From Verrucomicrobiia bacterium (GTDB lineage: Bacteria > Verrucomicrobiota > Verrucomicrobiia > Verrucomicrobiales > Akkermansiaceae), in contig CANHQJ010000007.1 in NCBI GenBank assembly GCA_947462875.1, positions 1 through 64,000 of the forward strand: a stretch of 64,000 nucleotides of DNA. Direction: 5' to 3'. How positions within the stretch are numbered: position 1 is the stretch's first letter; each line of letters starts with the position of its first letter. The notes under the pieces are model-generated. The model was given only the letters and a program-made list of their open reading frames with translations. It ran no database searches and was not told the DNA's origin. Position numbers and translations under genes: made by a program. Shown piece by piece: positions 49,965-58,541 of the stretch.

Positions 49965-52900
49965 TCAAGGAGCTGTCACCCGGACATCGACAAACAGACG
50001 GGCGGGAATCGTGCCTGTCGCTGTAGCCGTGACGCGGGTGAAGCCGGGTGAGGGTGTGTTCGCCTCGGTGGTGAAGCTCACGGTGGTTCCGCCGCTTGTC
50101 GCGCCGCCGAGATGAAAGGTGGCGAGATCGGTGGACCAGCGGTAGTTGGCGGTGAGGTTGGATGCCAATGTGCCCTGCGGGTGGATAAAGGTGAAGGTGT
50201 TGCCGTTCTTGCTACCGGCGGCGAGTCCCTGCGTGAAGGTACCGGGGTTGGTGCCGAAAAAGTTTTCCACGCCGTTTTTCACACCATCGCCATCGGGATC
50301 ATCGGAGAGATCGCGGTCGGCGGGTGCGAGTCCATAGGCGGGGATGGCAATCCATTCAGCAAAAGTGGGGACGACGGTGGTAAAGCTCCATGCGGCGGTG
50401 CTGGAAATGCCCGCGAAGGCGTTGCCACCGGAAGTGTCGATGACAGCCGTGGGATCGATCGAAACATAACACTCCGTCAGATAATCGAGGTTGACGGTGG
50501 GATTGATGGTGAGCGTTTGGCCGCTGAAGGTGAGAGAGGGGGAGGTGGCTACGTTGAAACTTTCCACCGTGCTATTGTCGGATGTTCTCCTGATCGTGAT
50601 CGCGCCGGTTCCTTTTACGACCGGTTCGCTGAAGGTGGCGACGAGGTTGGCAGCGATTGCAACCCCGGTGGCATTGTCGGCTGGACTGGTGGTGAGCATC
50701 ACCGGTGCGGCGCTTGCCGGCACGAAGGCAGCGAGAACGTGGCTGTCTTCCACAGGGTTGGTGACCGACCATGTATAATTGGCGTTACCCGCTGTTAGCA
50801 TCACTTGGTAGCCCGCGTTCCCCTCACAGGAACCTGAATCTCCATTATAAAGAGTGGTGGAGAAGGGGTTGTGGATCGTGGGCAAGCCGTTGGATGTGTA
50901 AACGCCTGCCACGAAACTGCCATCCACCGGGTGGTTCAGGCTGCCGGATCTGCCGGAGGCTCTTGAGGTTCTCGCCACGCCAGGCGCGACGCCCACCAAG
51001 CTCAGCACTCCGACGCGTGACCGGGTCGAGCCAGGGAAAGTCACCACGATGTTGCCGGTGCCTGCGGTTGGTGCATCGAGGTAAAGAATGGCCGCGTTTC
51101 TGTCGGACGTGGAATTGACTGCCGCCGTGAAATTCTGGGTTCCGTTCCACGTCGCGCTGATGCCCTGATTTGTATTTTCCCAACTGGCGAAGAGCACCAG
51201 TTTGCGATTGCTGCCGCTGGGCACGGTGAAGTTGGTGATGGTGTTGGTGGTCTGCGCGGTGCTCTGATATCGCCCGGTGCTGGCATTGACTGTGATGAAG
51301 CTGGTGGAGGCGGGATCGAAGTTCAGCAACAGATTTTGATAGCCGGGATAGGAAACGGTAGCCAGATCCGAGCCATGGGTCATCGAGAGGTAGGGGCTGT
51401 CGTAGGTCTTGGCCGGATTGAGGCCCACGGTGGTCCCGTTCACCTGCGGGGTGGTTTTGCTGTTGGCGTAAATGGTGAAAACATCGCCCGCCTCACTGGT
51501 ATAGTTGAGTATGTTAGAGGAAAAGGTCAGCGCGTTGGCGATGACCGATGTCCGGAATGCGGCGAAGTCGGCATAGCTCGACGCCTGCCCCATCTGGATG
51601 ATCACCGGCGCCCAGCTATTGCTCATGGATATGTCCACACCGTGAGCGGCGGCCGTGGCGGTGTATGTGCCGCCCGCAGGGCGCAGCGCGCAGTAGGCAT
51701 TTCCACTTTGCAGGAAAATCCAGCTCGAGGCTTCCACGCGGGCGTTCCAGAGGGCGTTAGGAACGAAGGCCAGCATGCCGCTGCCGCTGTTATTGGCGTT
51801 CTGGTCGCGTTGCACCACCATGCAGTTCGCGCGGGTCACGCCGTTGAGGTCGGCATAACTTTTGTCATCGGTGGAGGCACCTTCCCCAAAGACCATCACC
51901 CGGTTGTTGGGACCGGAGGCAAACATCACCCCCATCGCGCGATTCTGATCGCTGATCTGGGTGTATTGCCGGTTCATGTCGTAGGTGATGGAGCCCATGG
52001 TGTAGTCTGGCGTGACCCAGGTGTCGCGGCGTATGTTCGAGTTGCCGCTGTCGAAGCCGATGATGTAGTCAAGCCCTACGGAGCCGCCCTCGCGGCCAAA
52101 GCGGCGGGAGGTGTAGAGGTAGTTCGGGCGGGCGGGGTCGGTGGCGCAGGCGGTGATGAGCGCGGGCACGCGGTAGGAACTGGCGGCGGGAATCAGGCCA
52201 TAGGTCCTAGCCGTGCTGGAAGTGGCATGCCAGCCATAGCCATAGAGCAGTGAGTAAAAGGAATACTGGTTGCCGAGACGGACGTAGTTGTCCTTGTAGC
52301 AGCGTGCCTCCCCACCGCCGCGCACGCCGGATGAAGTCCAGTCCGATGCGGTGTCCGCCCAATACAGGGTGACGAAGCGTTGTGCCAGAGTGCGCAGTAC
52401 GGGCGACTCCGCGAAGTCCATGAGGTTGTAATAAACCCCGACGCTGTATTTTGCGTAGATCGGGCTGGCGATCTCGGCATTGATGCCTTCTTCGGCGCGA
52501 CTGGTGAAATAACGTTGGAAAAAGCCGCTCCAAGCGGTGGCGTGTTGGGCGAGCGTCTGCCCATCGGCGAGGACCATGCCAGAGCCATAGTCGGGCGCAT
52601 CTTTGAGAGCCTCCGCGCAGAGCAGGAAGCTGCTCTTCTGCATGGCGTCGTGATTTTCACTGTCGTGAATGCCCCACGTGTTCTGCGCGTCGCTGGTTCT
52701 GCTGCGCGTCCGGATGAAATTCCACATCATGTCCTGAATGTTGGTGCGGGCCAGCGTCGTCAGTCGCGCGTTCATCACGGGATCATGGTAAATGCGCCAG
52801 ATCAGGTGCAGCCAGAAGTAGGAGTCGAAGCCGATGGTGTCGCTGTCCGGCACCGGATACTGGTCGTGGAATTGGTTGATGAAATCGTTGGCAGTTACCA

Positions 52901-54401
52901 GGTCGGTGCCCAGATGGAAGGCCGCCAGCGCATAGCAGGCCATGCCCGCTGAACTCGTCGTAGAGGGCCATGGGTTGGTGACGTTCTGCTGCATCGTCCA
53001 GGTGAGCCGTCCCTCCACCGTGGCCAGGTCTGGCAGCGCGGTGAAATTCCAGACGGTGGCATCCGAAATGCCCGCGTAAAACTGGTTGGCGTTGTTGCGG
53101 AATGCGGTGGAGTCGATTCTCACATAATATCCAGCGCCAGCGACGAAGTTGTTGACAGGATTGATCGTCGCCTTACTTCCGGCCAATGTCACGGCGGCGG
53201 AGGTCACGTTGATGGTTTCAAACACCGTGCCATCAGCCCTGTGAATGGTGATGTTGCCCGTGCCCTTCTGGATGGTTTCGGTGAAGGTCGCCACGAGATT
53301 GGCATTCACGGCGACAAAGTAGGCGTTGTCCTTGGGGGAGAAGGTGGCAGAAAGCGGCGGGGTGCTGCCGGTGGAGAAGGACCAAGTGGAGGAGTTCGTG
53401 ATTCCCGTGAACGCATGGCCGCCGGAGGTATCGACGACTGCGCCGGAAGTGATCGTGACATAGTAGATGGTGTTGGCAGCGAGATTGGCCGATGGATCGA
53501 TGGTGAGGGTCGATCCATCGATGGTGATTTGGGGGGAAGTTGCCACATTGAAGGATTCGATCAGGGCGCCGCCGGACTGCCGCAATTCGATGGTGCCGCT
53601 ACCGGCCACCACCGCCTCGCTGAAGGTCGCCACCAGATCGGCGTCCGGCGAGACAGAGATAGCGCTGTTAGCAGGGCTGGTGCCCGTGATCACCGGGGCG
53701 GCGGAGGCCGGCAAGAAGATCGCGGCGCAGGTCGCCGGTGTTGAGGAGCTGGTATCACCGTAGGTGTAGGTCCGGGAGCCGACGGCTTGGCCAGTGGCAT
53801 AACCCGCCGCCGCATCTGCGGAACCGATGTTGGTGGAATTGTACATCGCCGTGTGACCGGAGGGCAGCGTGATCGTGCCGGAGCCATTGTCGGCATAACC
53901 GCTGACCACAAGACAACCCGACACCGGCACTGTCAGTGTCACGCTGCTGGTGGCATTGGCCAAGGCGGCTGTGGCGTCCCCGGGGGCGGCTCCGGAAACC
54001 GAAATCACGCCGACGCCGACCCCGTTGGTGATCCCTTCTTGCATGGTGACCGAGAGATTGGCCGCGCCGCCGGTGAACGGGTTGTCCAGATAGTAGATCC
54101 CCCTGTTGCGCCCGGTGCCATTGATCGCCGGCGTGAGGGCGACTCCCCCATAGGTGATCGAGGCCACATTCTGACCCTCCGCACTGACCTGGACGATCAA
54201 CTTGTTCGCCGCCCCGGCATTGAACGAAAGCACGGCGGTCTTGGGATCATCGGCCACGGCTGATACCACGGAGCCGGAATTGACCACGGTGATCTGAGCC
54301 ATCAGCGGCGCGGTCATGGCGACTAGTCCGGAGATAACGACCAGAAAGTATGACTGGATCACGCGGGATAGGGTTTGGATCGAAAAATGCGGGGGAAACA
54401 T
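49965..54401 (-). CDS. Giant secreted PL8-like lyase with Ig/SbsA-like modules
   Basis: About 1478 residues from the ATG at 54401 (MFPPHFSIQTLSRVIQSYFL), giving a signal peptide ending APLMAQ; upstream ATGs at 54458 and 54431 are less likely. Order: a beta domain (~20-230), two SbsA-like Ig domains (SPANSAISVSPDADLVATFS and SPKDNAYFVAVNANLVATFT), then a PL8-type region (~470-1010). That region has an alpha-toroid part (ALAAFHLGTDLVTANDFINQ, DSYFWLHLIWRIYHDP, TWGIHDSENHDAMQKSSFLL) and a beta-sandwich. PL8 enzymes cleave hyaluronan, chondroitin or xanthan. The last ~445 residues repeat the C-terminal module of the other giant. Lyase assignment is moderate; secretion and module layout are clear. 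Confidence 0.72.
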   Translation of the reverse strand: MFPPHFSIQTLSRVIQSYFLVVISGLVAMTAPLMAQITVVNSGSVVSAVADDPKTAVLSFNAGAANKLIVQVSAEGQNVASITYGGVALTPAINGTGRNRGIYYLDNPFTGGAANLSVTMQEGITNGVGVGVISVSGAAPGDATAALANATSSVTLTVPVSGCLVVSGYADNGSGTITLPSGHTAMYNSTNIGSADAAAGYATGQAVGSRTYTYGDTSSSTPATCAAIFLPASAAPVITGTSPANSAISVSPDADLVATFSEAVVAGSGTIELRQSGGALIESFNVATSPQITIDGSTLTIDPSANLAANTIYYVTITSGAVVDTSGGHAFTGITNSSTWSFSTGSTPPLSATFSPKDNAYFVAVNANLVATFTETIQKGTGNITIHRADGTVFETINVTSAAVTLAGSKATINPVNNFVAGAGYYVRIDSTAFRNNANQFYAGISDATVWNFTALPDLATVEGRLTWTMQQNVTNPWPSTTSSAGMACYALAAFHLGTDLVTANDFINQFHDQYPVPDSDTIGFDSYFWLHLIWRIYHDPVMNARLTTLARTNIQDMMWNFIRTRSRTSDAQNTWGIHDSENHDAMQKSSFLLCAEALKDAPDYGSGMVLADGQTLAQHATAWSGFFQRYFTSRAEEGINAEIASPIYAKYSVGVYYNLMDFAESPVLRTLAQRFVTLYWADTASDWTSSGVRGGGEARCYKDNYVRLGNQYSFYSLLYGYGWHATSSTARTYGLIPAASSYRVPALITACATDPARPNYLYTSRRFGREGGSVGLDYIIGFDSGNSNIRRDTWVTPDYTMGSITYDMNRQYTQISDQNRAMGVMFASGPNNRVMVFGEGASTDDKSYADLNGVTRANCMVVQRDQNANNSGSGMLAFVPNALWNARVEASSWIFLQSGNAYCALRPAGGTYTATAAAHGVDISMSNSWAPVIIQMGQASSYADFAAFRTSVIANALTFSSNILNYTSEAGDVFTIYANSKTTPQVNGTTVGLNPAKTYDSPYLSMTHGSDLATVSYPGYQNLLLNFDPASTSFITVNASTGRYQSTAQTTNTITNFTVPSGSNRKLVLFASWENTNQGISATWNGTQNFTAAVNSTSDRNAAILYLDAPTAGTGNIVVTFPGSTRSRVGVLSLVGVAPGVARTSRASGRSGSLNHPVDGSFVAGVYTSNGLPTIHNPFSTTLYNGDSGSCEGNAGYQVMLTAGNANYTWSVTNPVEDSHVLAAFVPASAAPVMLTTSPADNATGVAIAANLVATFSEPVVKGTGAITIRRTSDNSTVESFNVATSPSLTFSGQTLTINPTVNLDYLTECYVSIDPTAVIDTSGGNAFAGISSTAAWSFTTVVPTFAEWIAIPAYGLAPADRDLSDDPDGDGVKNGVENFFGTNPGTFTQGLAAGSKNGNTFTFIHPQGTLASNLTANYRWSTDLATFHLGGATSGGTTVSFTTEANTPSPGFTRVTATATGTIPARLFVDVRVTAP
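49968..51300. repeat. Copy 2 of the ~1.34-kb dispersed direct repeat
   Basis: Matches 43603-44945 in the same orientation, coding for the final SbsA-like Ig domain, the DPDGDGVKNGVENFFGTNP segment and the closing PARLFVDVRVTAP tail. Because both copies are in the same orientation about 6.4 kb apart, recombination between them would delete the sigma-FecR pair and most of one giant. Confidence 0.8.
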
Positions 54402-54907
54402 AGAGTTGGGTTTAGGGGATACAAATGCCATATTCCGTGGCGCGGGACAAGGCATCATTGCTTTGCATCATGACATGGTGGCACCACCTTCTCAGGCGGT
54501 GCCACCATCCGTGATCCAGCAGAACGTAGCGCCGATAGGACACCGGGGAGGAATCGGCTGCTGGGATGGGTAGTCATAGGTAGTGGCCAGGAAAGTGGTG
54601 TGGCTGATGGTTGCATCGCATTCACGCGGCGAAGGCTTTGCTGGTGGCCGTAGCGCAGTAATGCACGACGCAGGGGCAGAGTCCGCGCGTCAAACCGGCC
54701 AAGAGAAATCGGTGGTTAGGAGCGGATGTTATGGAGGATGAATGACTCGGATGTTGCATCAGGTTCAGATCTATTCTCCACGCAACACTCCTGACGTTAC
54801 AAAAAATGTGAAAAAAATGCAGGAACTCCCATCCATGGGAGAAATTCTATCAAAAAGCAAAAATAGGAGTGAAAATCAGCTCGTGTCTCGCCGTAAATGA
54901 CCGCATC
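54402..54907. promoter_or_regulatory. Divergent regulatory region between the PL8-like giant and the DUF4261 gene
   Basis: A gap of about 500 bp with no gene. It holds a perfect 11-bp inverted repeat, ATGGTGGCACC (54475-54485) and GGTGCCACCAT (54498-54508), inside the probable leader of the giant. It also holds promoter box B (TGTAAC on the minus strand at 54801-54796, with GGAGAA 16 bp after GTAAC) and a 7-bp palindrome CTCCCATCCATGGGAG (54826-54841) just upstream of the box. If box B is the promoter, the giant's mRNA has a leader of about 350 nt containing the hairpin. Confidence 0.5.
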
Positions 54908-55747
54908 ATGAGTTTGTTCAGAAAAATGTTTGGATTCGGAAAACGGGAAGCCCCCAGTCTGGAAAAACCCAAAAGTCATTTGGCTTTTGTGTTGCTACCG
55001 TTCGACGAATTCCCCGCGAACGATGCGATCATCGCCGCGTTTGAGAAGTATTCACAGGGTCATCATGCCATCAGCATCGCATCCGATGAAGAAAGCGACT
55101 CTGCGGGCACGGAGACAAAAGACGTGGTGCTTGTGACCGTGGAGGGCGTGGGCACGGCGTTTGTCGCGCTGATGCCCCGGCCCATTCCCCATGGCGAGGC
55201 GGAAGCGGCATTTTCCATGTCCATGTCGTCCTTTGCGCAAGACAGCCGGTTGCCGGAACACAGGGCGCACCTCGTGGTCACTCTGATGCCATCGGCGGAG
55301 ACCGATGTCATCGAAGGCATGATGGCGTTTACGAGTCTGCTCGCAGCCGTCACGGATGCCGCGCAGGGTGTTGGGGTCTATTGGGGCAATGCTGGCGCCA
55401 CACACACGCGTGATTTTTTCCTGTTGATGGCATCGGAACACGAGATCGGCCCGCGCATCCTTCTCTGGAATGGTGTATCACGCGCTGCGGAAGGTGGCGG
55501 AAAAGTGAGTTTTCTCAGCCATGGAATGAATCAAATCGCGCTGCCTGATCTCTATCTGACGTGCGATGCCAGATCGGGGGGTGATGGTCTCGGGCGCGTG
55601 TTTGATCTGCTGACCTACATTGCGTCTCGCCGCAAGGCCATACCCGCAGGAGACACCATCGGCGCCACTGCCGAGGAAAAAATCCGCGTGCAATACGTGA
55701 AGTCGCCCGCGGACCCCAAGCAGATTGTCTGGAAGGTGGAGATGTAG
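54908..55747 (+). CDS. DUF4261-domain protein
   Basis: About 279 residues from MSLFRKMFGFGKRE (ATG 54908); 13 upstream in-frame residues are unlikely. It is cytoplasmic with no signal peptide. The DUF4261 pattern is visible: FVALMPRPIPHGEAEAA, HRAHLVVTLMPSA, AVTDAAQGVGVYWGNAGATH and the C-terminal DLLTYIASRRKAIPAGDTIG. The function of this family is unknown. It is monocistronic and ends 16 bp from the convergent argF gene. Confidence 0.8.
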   Translation: MSLFRKMFGFGKREAPSLEKPKSHLAFVLLPFDEFPANDAIIAAFEKYSQGHHAISIASDEESDSAGTETKDVVLVTVEGVGTAFVALMPRPIPHGEAEAAFSMSMSSFAQDSRLPEHRAHLVVTLMPSAETDVIEGMMAFTSLLAAVTDAAQGVGVYWGNAGATHTRDFFLLMASEHEIGPRILLWNGVSRAAEGGGKVSFLSHGMNQIALPDLYLTCDARSGGDGLGRVFDLLTYIASRRKAIPAGDTIGATAEEKIRVQYVKSPADPKQIVWKVEM

Positions 55748-55763
55748 CAAAGCGCACGAGGCC

Positions 55764-56660
55764 TCACTTCCGCGCGATCGCCACTAGCACGGCTTTTTGC
55801 GCGTGGAGGCGGTTTTCGGCTTGTTGGAAGATGACGCTGGCGTGGTTCTCTAACACTTCTTCGGTGATCTCTTTGCCGCGATAAGCGGGCAGGCAGTGGA
55901 GGACGATGTGACCGGGTGCCGAGTGGGCGAGCAATGCGGCATTCACCTGGAAGGGGCCGAACGCGAGTTCTTTGTCCTTTTGATCCTCCTGGCCCATCGA
56001 GAGCCAGACATCGGTATTGATGACGTGCGCGTCTTTGGCGGCGGCGACGGGATCGTGCGTGATGGTGACGTTGGGGGCGTTGAGTTTTTCGAGGAACGCG
56101 GCGCTTGGCGCGTAGTCGGCGGGGCAGGCGACCGCGAGTTCGAAGCCGAGGTGTTTCGCCGCCCACATCCACGAGATGGTCATGTTGGAAAAGCCATCGC
56201 CGATGAAGGCGATTTTTTTGCCGTCCCAGCCGCCGAGGAATTCCTGCACGGTGAGCAGATCGGCGAGGATCTGGCAGGGGTGTTCTTCATCGGTGAGCGC
56301 GTTGATCACGGGGATGCCGGAGAGTTGGGAGAAATCAACGACGTCCTTCTGATCAAACGTGCGGATGACGATGCCGTGCACCATGCGACCCAGCACGCGC
56401 GCGGTGTCCTGGATCGGTTCGCCGCGTCCGAGCTGGATGTCGTTTTTCGAGAGAAACATCGGGAAGCCGCCGAGCTCGCGGATGCCGACCTCGAAGGACA
56501 CGCGGGTGCGGGTGGAGGACTTGGTGAAGATCATCGCCCAGGTCTGGCCTGCGAGAGGTGTTTCGTGCGAACCGCGCTGTGCCTTGAGGCGCGTGGCATC
56601 GGCGAGCAGGTGCTCGATGGTGGCGGCGTCCAGTTCTTCGATGGAGAGCAGGTGTTGCAT
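55764..56660 (-). CDS. argF: Ornithine carbamoyltransferase
   Basis: Arginine biosynthesis: ornithine plus carbamoyl phosphate gives citrulline. 298 residues, typical length. The carbamoyl-phosphate motif is SSTRTRVSFEVGI, with MVHGIVIRTFDQ, the HPCQILADLLTVQE motif, DVWLSMGQE for ornithine and HCLPAYRGKEITEEV with the active Cys. It starts 4 bp after argD, so the two are one operon in which argD comes first. Confidence 0.96.
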   Translation of the reverse strand: MQHLLSIEELDAATIEHLLADATRLKAQRGSHETPLAGQTWAMIFTKSSTRTRVSFEVGIRELGGFPMFLSKNDIQLGRGEPIQDTARVLGRMVHGIVIRTFDQKDVVDFSQLSGIPVINALTDEEHPCQILADLLTVQEFLGGWDGKKIAFIGDGFSNMTISWMWAAKHLGFELAVACPADYAPSAAFLEKLNAPNVTITHDPVAAAKDAHVINTDVWLSMGQEDQKDKELAFGPFQVNAALLAHSAPGHIVLHCLPAYRGKEITEEVLENHASVIFQQAENRLHAQKAVLVAIARK

Positions 56661-56664
56661 GGTG

Positions 56665-57912
56665 TTAGAGAGAAGTGACGGTTTGATGGAGGATGCGCAG
56701 TGCTTCGTCGATTTCCTCGCGGCTGACGTTGAGTGGGGGTAAGAAACGCACGACGTCGGGACCGGCGGGGACGGTGAGAAGCCCGCGCTCCATGAGTTGT
56801 GCGACGATGACTTGTGCGGGCGTTTTTCCTTCCACAGCGGGGATCAGCGAGGCATCCAGTGAAAACCCTAACAACAAACCGAGGCCGCGCAGACCGGTGA
56901 GGGCGGGGGTGTTCCAGGTCGCGAATTGCTCGCGCATGTGCGCTTCCATCGCGAGGGCGTGAGCGCCGAGTTGCTCGCGTTCGATGACATCCAGCACCGC
57001 CAGCGATGCCGCGCAGGCGAGGGGATTGCCGCCGTAGGTGGAACCGTGCGAGCCGGGGCTCATCAGCGTGCTCAGAGGTTTTTCTTCATCGATCAGGCGA
57101 TCGGAAACCCAGAACGAGCCGATGGGGAAACCGCCGCCCATGCCCTTGGCCCAGGAAATGCCATCGGGCTCGATTTCGGGGCACAGCGCGCGCCACGCCA
57201 TGGCATGACCGCAACGACCGAAGCCCGCTTGCACTTCATCGAAAAACAGCAGCAGGTCGTGTTTTTTTGCCAACGCGGCGGCACCGCGGATGAAAGCGGC
57301 ATCGGCCACATTCACGCCGCCTTCACCCTGCACCGGCTCTAACAAAATCGCGGCGGTGATGGGAGAAATGGCAGCTTCGAGTGCGGCGAGATCGTTGAAG
57401 GGGCAGTAGCGGAATCCGGGGAGAAGCGGATCGAAGCCCTCGTGGATTTTTTTCTGCGCGGTGGCGGCCATGGAGCCGAGCGTGCGACCGTGAAACGATT
57501 GTGTGAACGTGATCACCTCGTAGCGCGCCTCGCCATTCGGCTGCGGGCGTGCATGGCCGAAACGGCGGGCGGTTTTGATCAGTCCGTCGTTCGCCTCCGC
57601 GCCGGAGTTCGAGAAAAAGACCTTGCCGGGGAGCTTGACGTGGGTTTCCACGATCACGCGCGCCAGCTCCGCTTGTTGCGGAATTTGATAAAGATTCGAA
57701 CAATGCATCAAGGTCGCGGCCTGTTGTTGGATCGCGGCGGTGAGGGCGGGATGGCAGTGGCCGATGGAACACACGGCGATCCCCGTGCAGAAATCGAGGT
57801 AGCGTTTGCCCGTGTCATCCCATAGATACGAGCCCTGACCCTTGACGGGTACAAGCGGAAAACGACCGTAGGTCGGCAATACGTAGCGGGAAAAATCGGC
57901 GGCGGTGTTCAT
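56665..57912 (-). CDS. argD: Acetylornithine aminotransferase
   Basis: A PLP-dependent class III aminotransferase that makes N-acetylornithine in arginine synthesis. From the ATG at 57912 (MNTAADFSRYVLPTYGRFPL) it has about 415 residues; the open frame to 57954 adds 14 atypical residues. Blocks: GSYLWDDTGKRYLDFCTGIA, FFSNSGAEANDGLIKTARRF, EPVQGEGGV, LLFFDEVQAGFGRCG and the PLP-lysine motif SWAKGMGGGFPIG. argF follows 4 bp downstream. No arg-box could be recognised upstream. Confidence 0.95.
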   Translation of the reverse strand: MNTAADFSRYVLPTYGRFPLVPVKGQGSYLWDDTGKRYLDFCTGIAVCSIGHCHPALTAAIQQQAATLMHCSNLYQIPQQAELARVIVETHVKLPGKVFFSNSGAEANDGLIKTARRFGHARPQPNGEARYEVITFTQSFHGRTLGSMAATAQKKIHEGFDPLLPGFRYCPFNDLAALEAAISPITAAILLEPVQGEGGVNVADAAFIRGAAALAKKHDLLLFFDEVQAGFGRCGHAMAWRALCPEIEPDGISWAKGMGGGFPIGSFWVSDRLIDEEKPLSTLMSPGSHGSTYGGNPLACAASLAVLDVIEREQLGAHALAMEAHMREQFATWNTPALTGLRGLGLLLGFSLDASLIPAVEGKTPAQVIVAQLMERGLLTVPAGPDVVRFLPPLNVSREEIDEALRILHQTVTSL

Positions 57913-57998
57913 CGCGGGAAGGGTGAGTGTAGCGGATTTCCTCAGGAAATGCAAGATTGCGATTGGAAAGATTTCGCAACTTGGGTTATGGCTGATTC

Positions 57999-58541
57999 AT
58001 GCAAAAAAACGTGTTGTTTGTCTTCGGTCACGGAGTGGAGGAATTGGAACTCATCGCACCGGCGGATCTGCTGCGTCGCGCGGGGTTGGCGGTGAGTTTT
58101 GCCTCTACGGAAGAGACGCGGCTGGTGAACACGCGCGGTGGCTTTGTGGTGCAGTGCGATCGGAGTTTTTCGGGGATTGACGTCACCGATGTGGATCTGC
58201 TGGTGCTTCCGGGCGGTCCGGGGGTGATGGCTTTGCGGCAGCGGCAGGATCTGTTAGGTTTTCTGCGCGAGTATGGACAAAGCGGAAAGCCACTTGCCGC
58301 GATCTGTGCCGCGCCTTTGTTATTGCAGGATGCCGGTTTGTTGGAAGGCAAACAGTTCACCTGTCACGACAGTTGCTGGACGGAACTAGTCACGGCTCAT
58401 CCATCAGAAAAGGTCGTGATCGACGGCGCGCTGATCACATCGCAAGGAGCTGGCACAGCGCTCGACTTCGGGCTCGTCCTTGTCGGGCTGATGTGTGGCG
58501 AAGAAGTGCGCGCGCAAATCGCGCGCGCGATCATGGCGTAG
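57999..58541 (+). CDS. DJ-1/PfpI family protein (YajL-like)
   Basis: 180 residues of the DJ-1/ThiJ/PfpI superfamily. The opening VLFVFGHGVEELELIAPADL contains the conserved Glu next to the nucleophile, and AAICAAPLLL holds the reactive Cys at the elbow. GALITSQGAGTALDFGLVLV matches the C-terminal family block. These proteins act as glyoxalase/deglycase-like or redox-stress proteins. The 3' end overlaps the convergent hflC gene by 11 bp. Confidence 0.9.
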   Translation: MQKNVLFVFGHGVEELELIAPADLLRRAGLAVSFASTEETRLVNTRGGFVVQCDRSFSGIDVTDVDLLVLPGGPGVMALRQRQDLLGFLREYGQSGKPLAAICAAPLLLQDAGLLEGKQFTCHDSCWTELVTAHPSEKVVIDGALITSQGAGTALDFGLVLVGLMCGEEVRAQIARAIMA

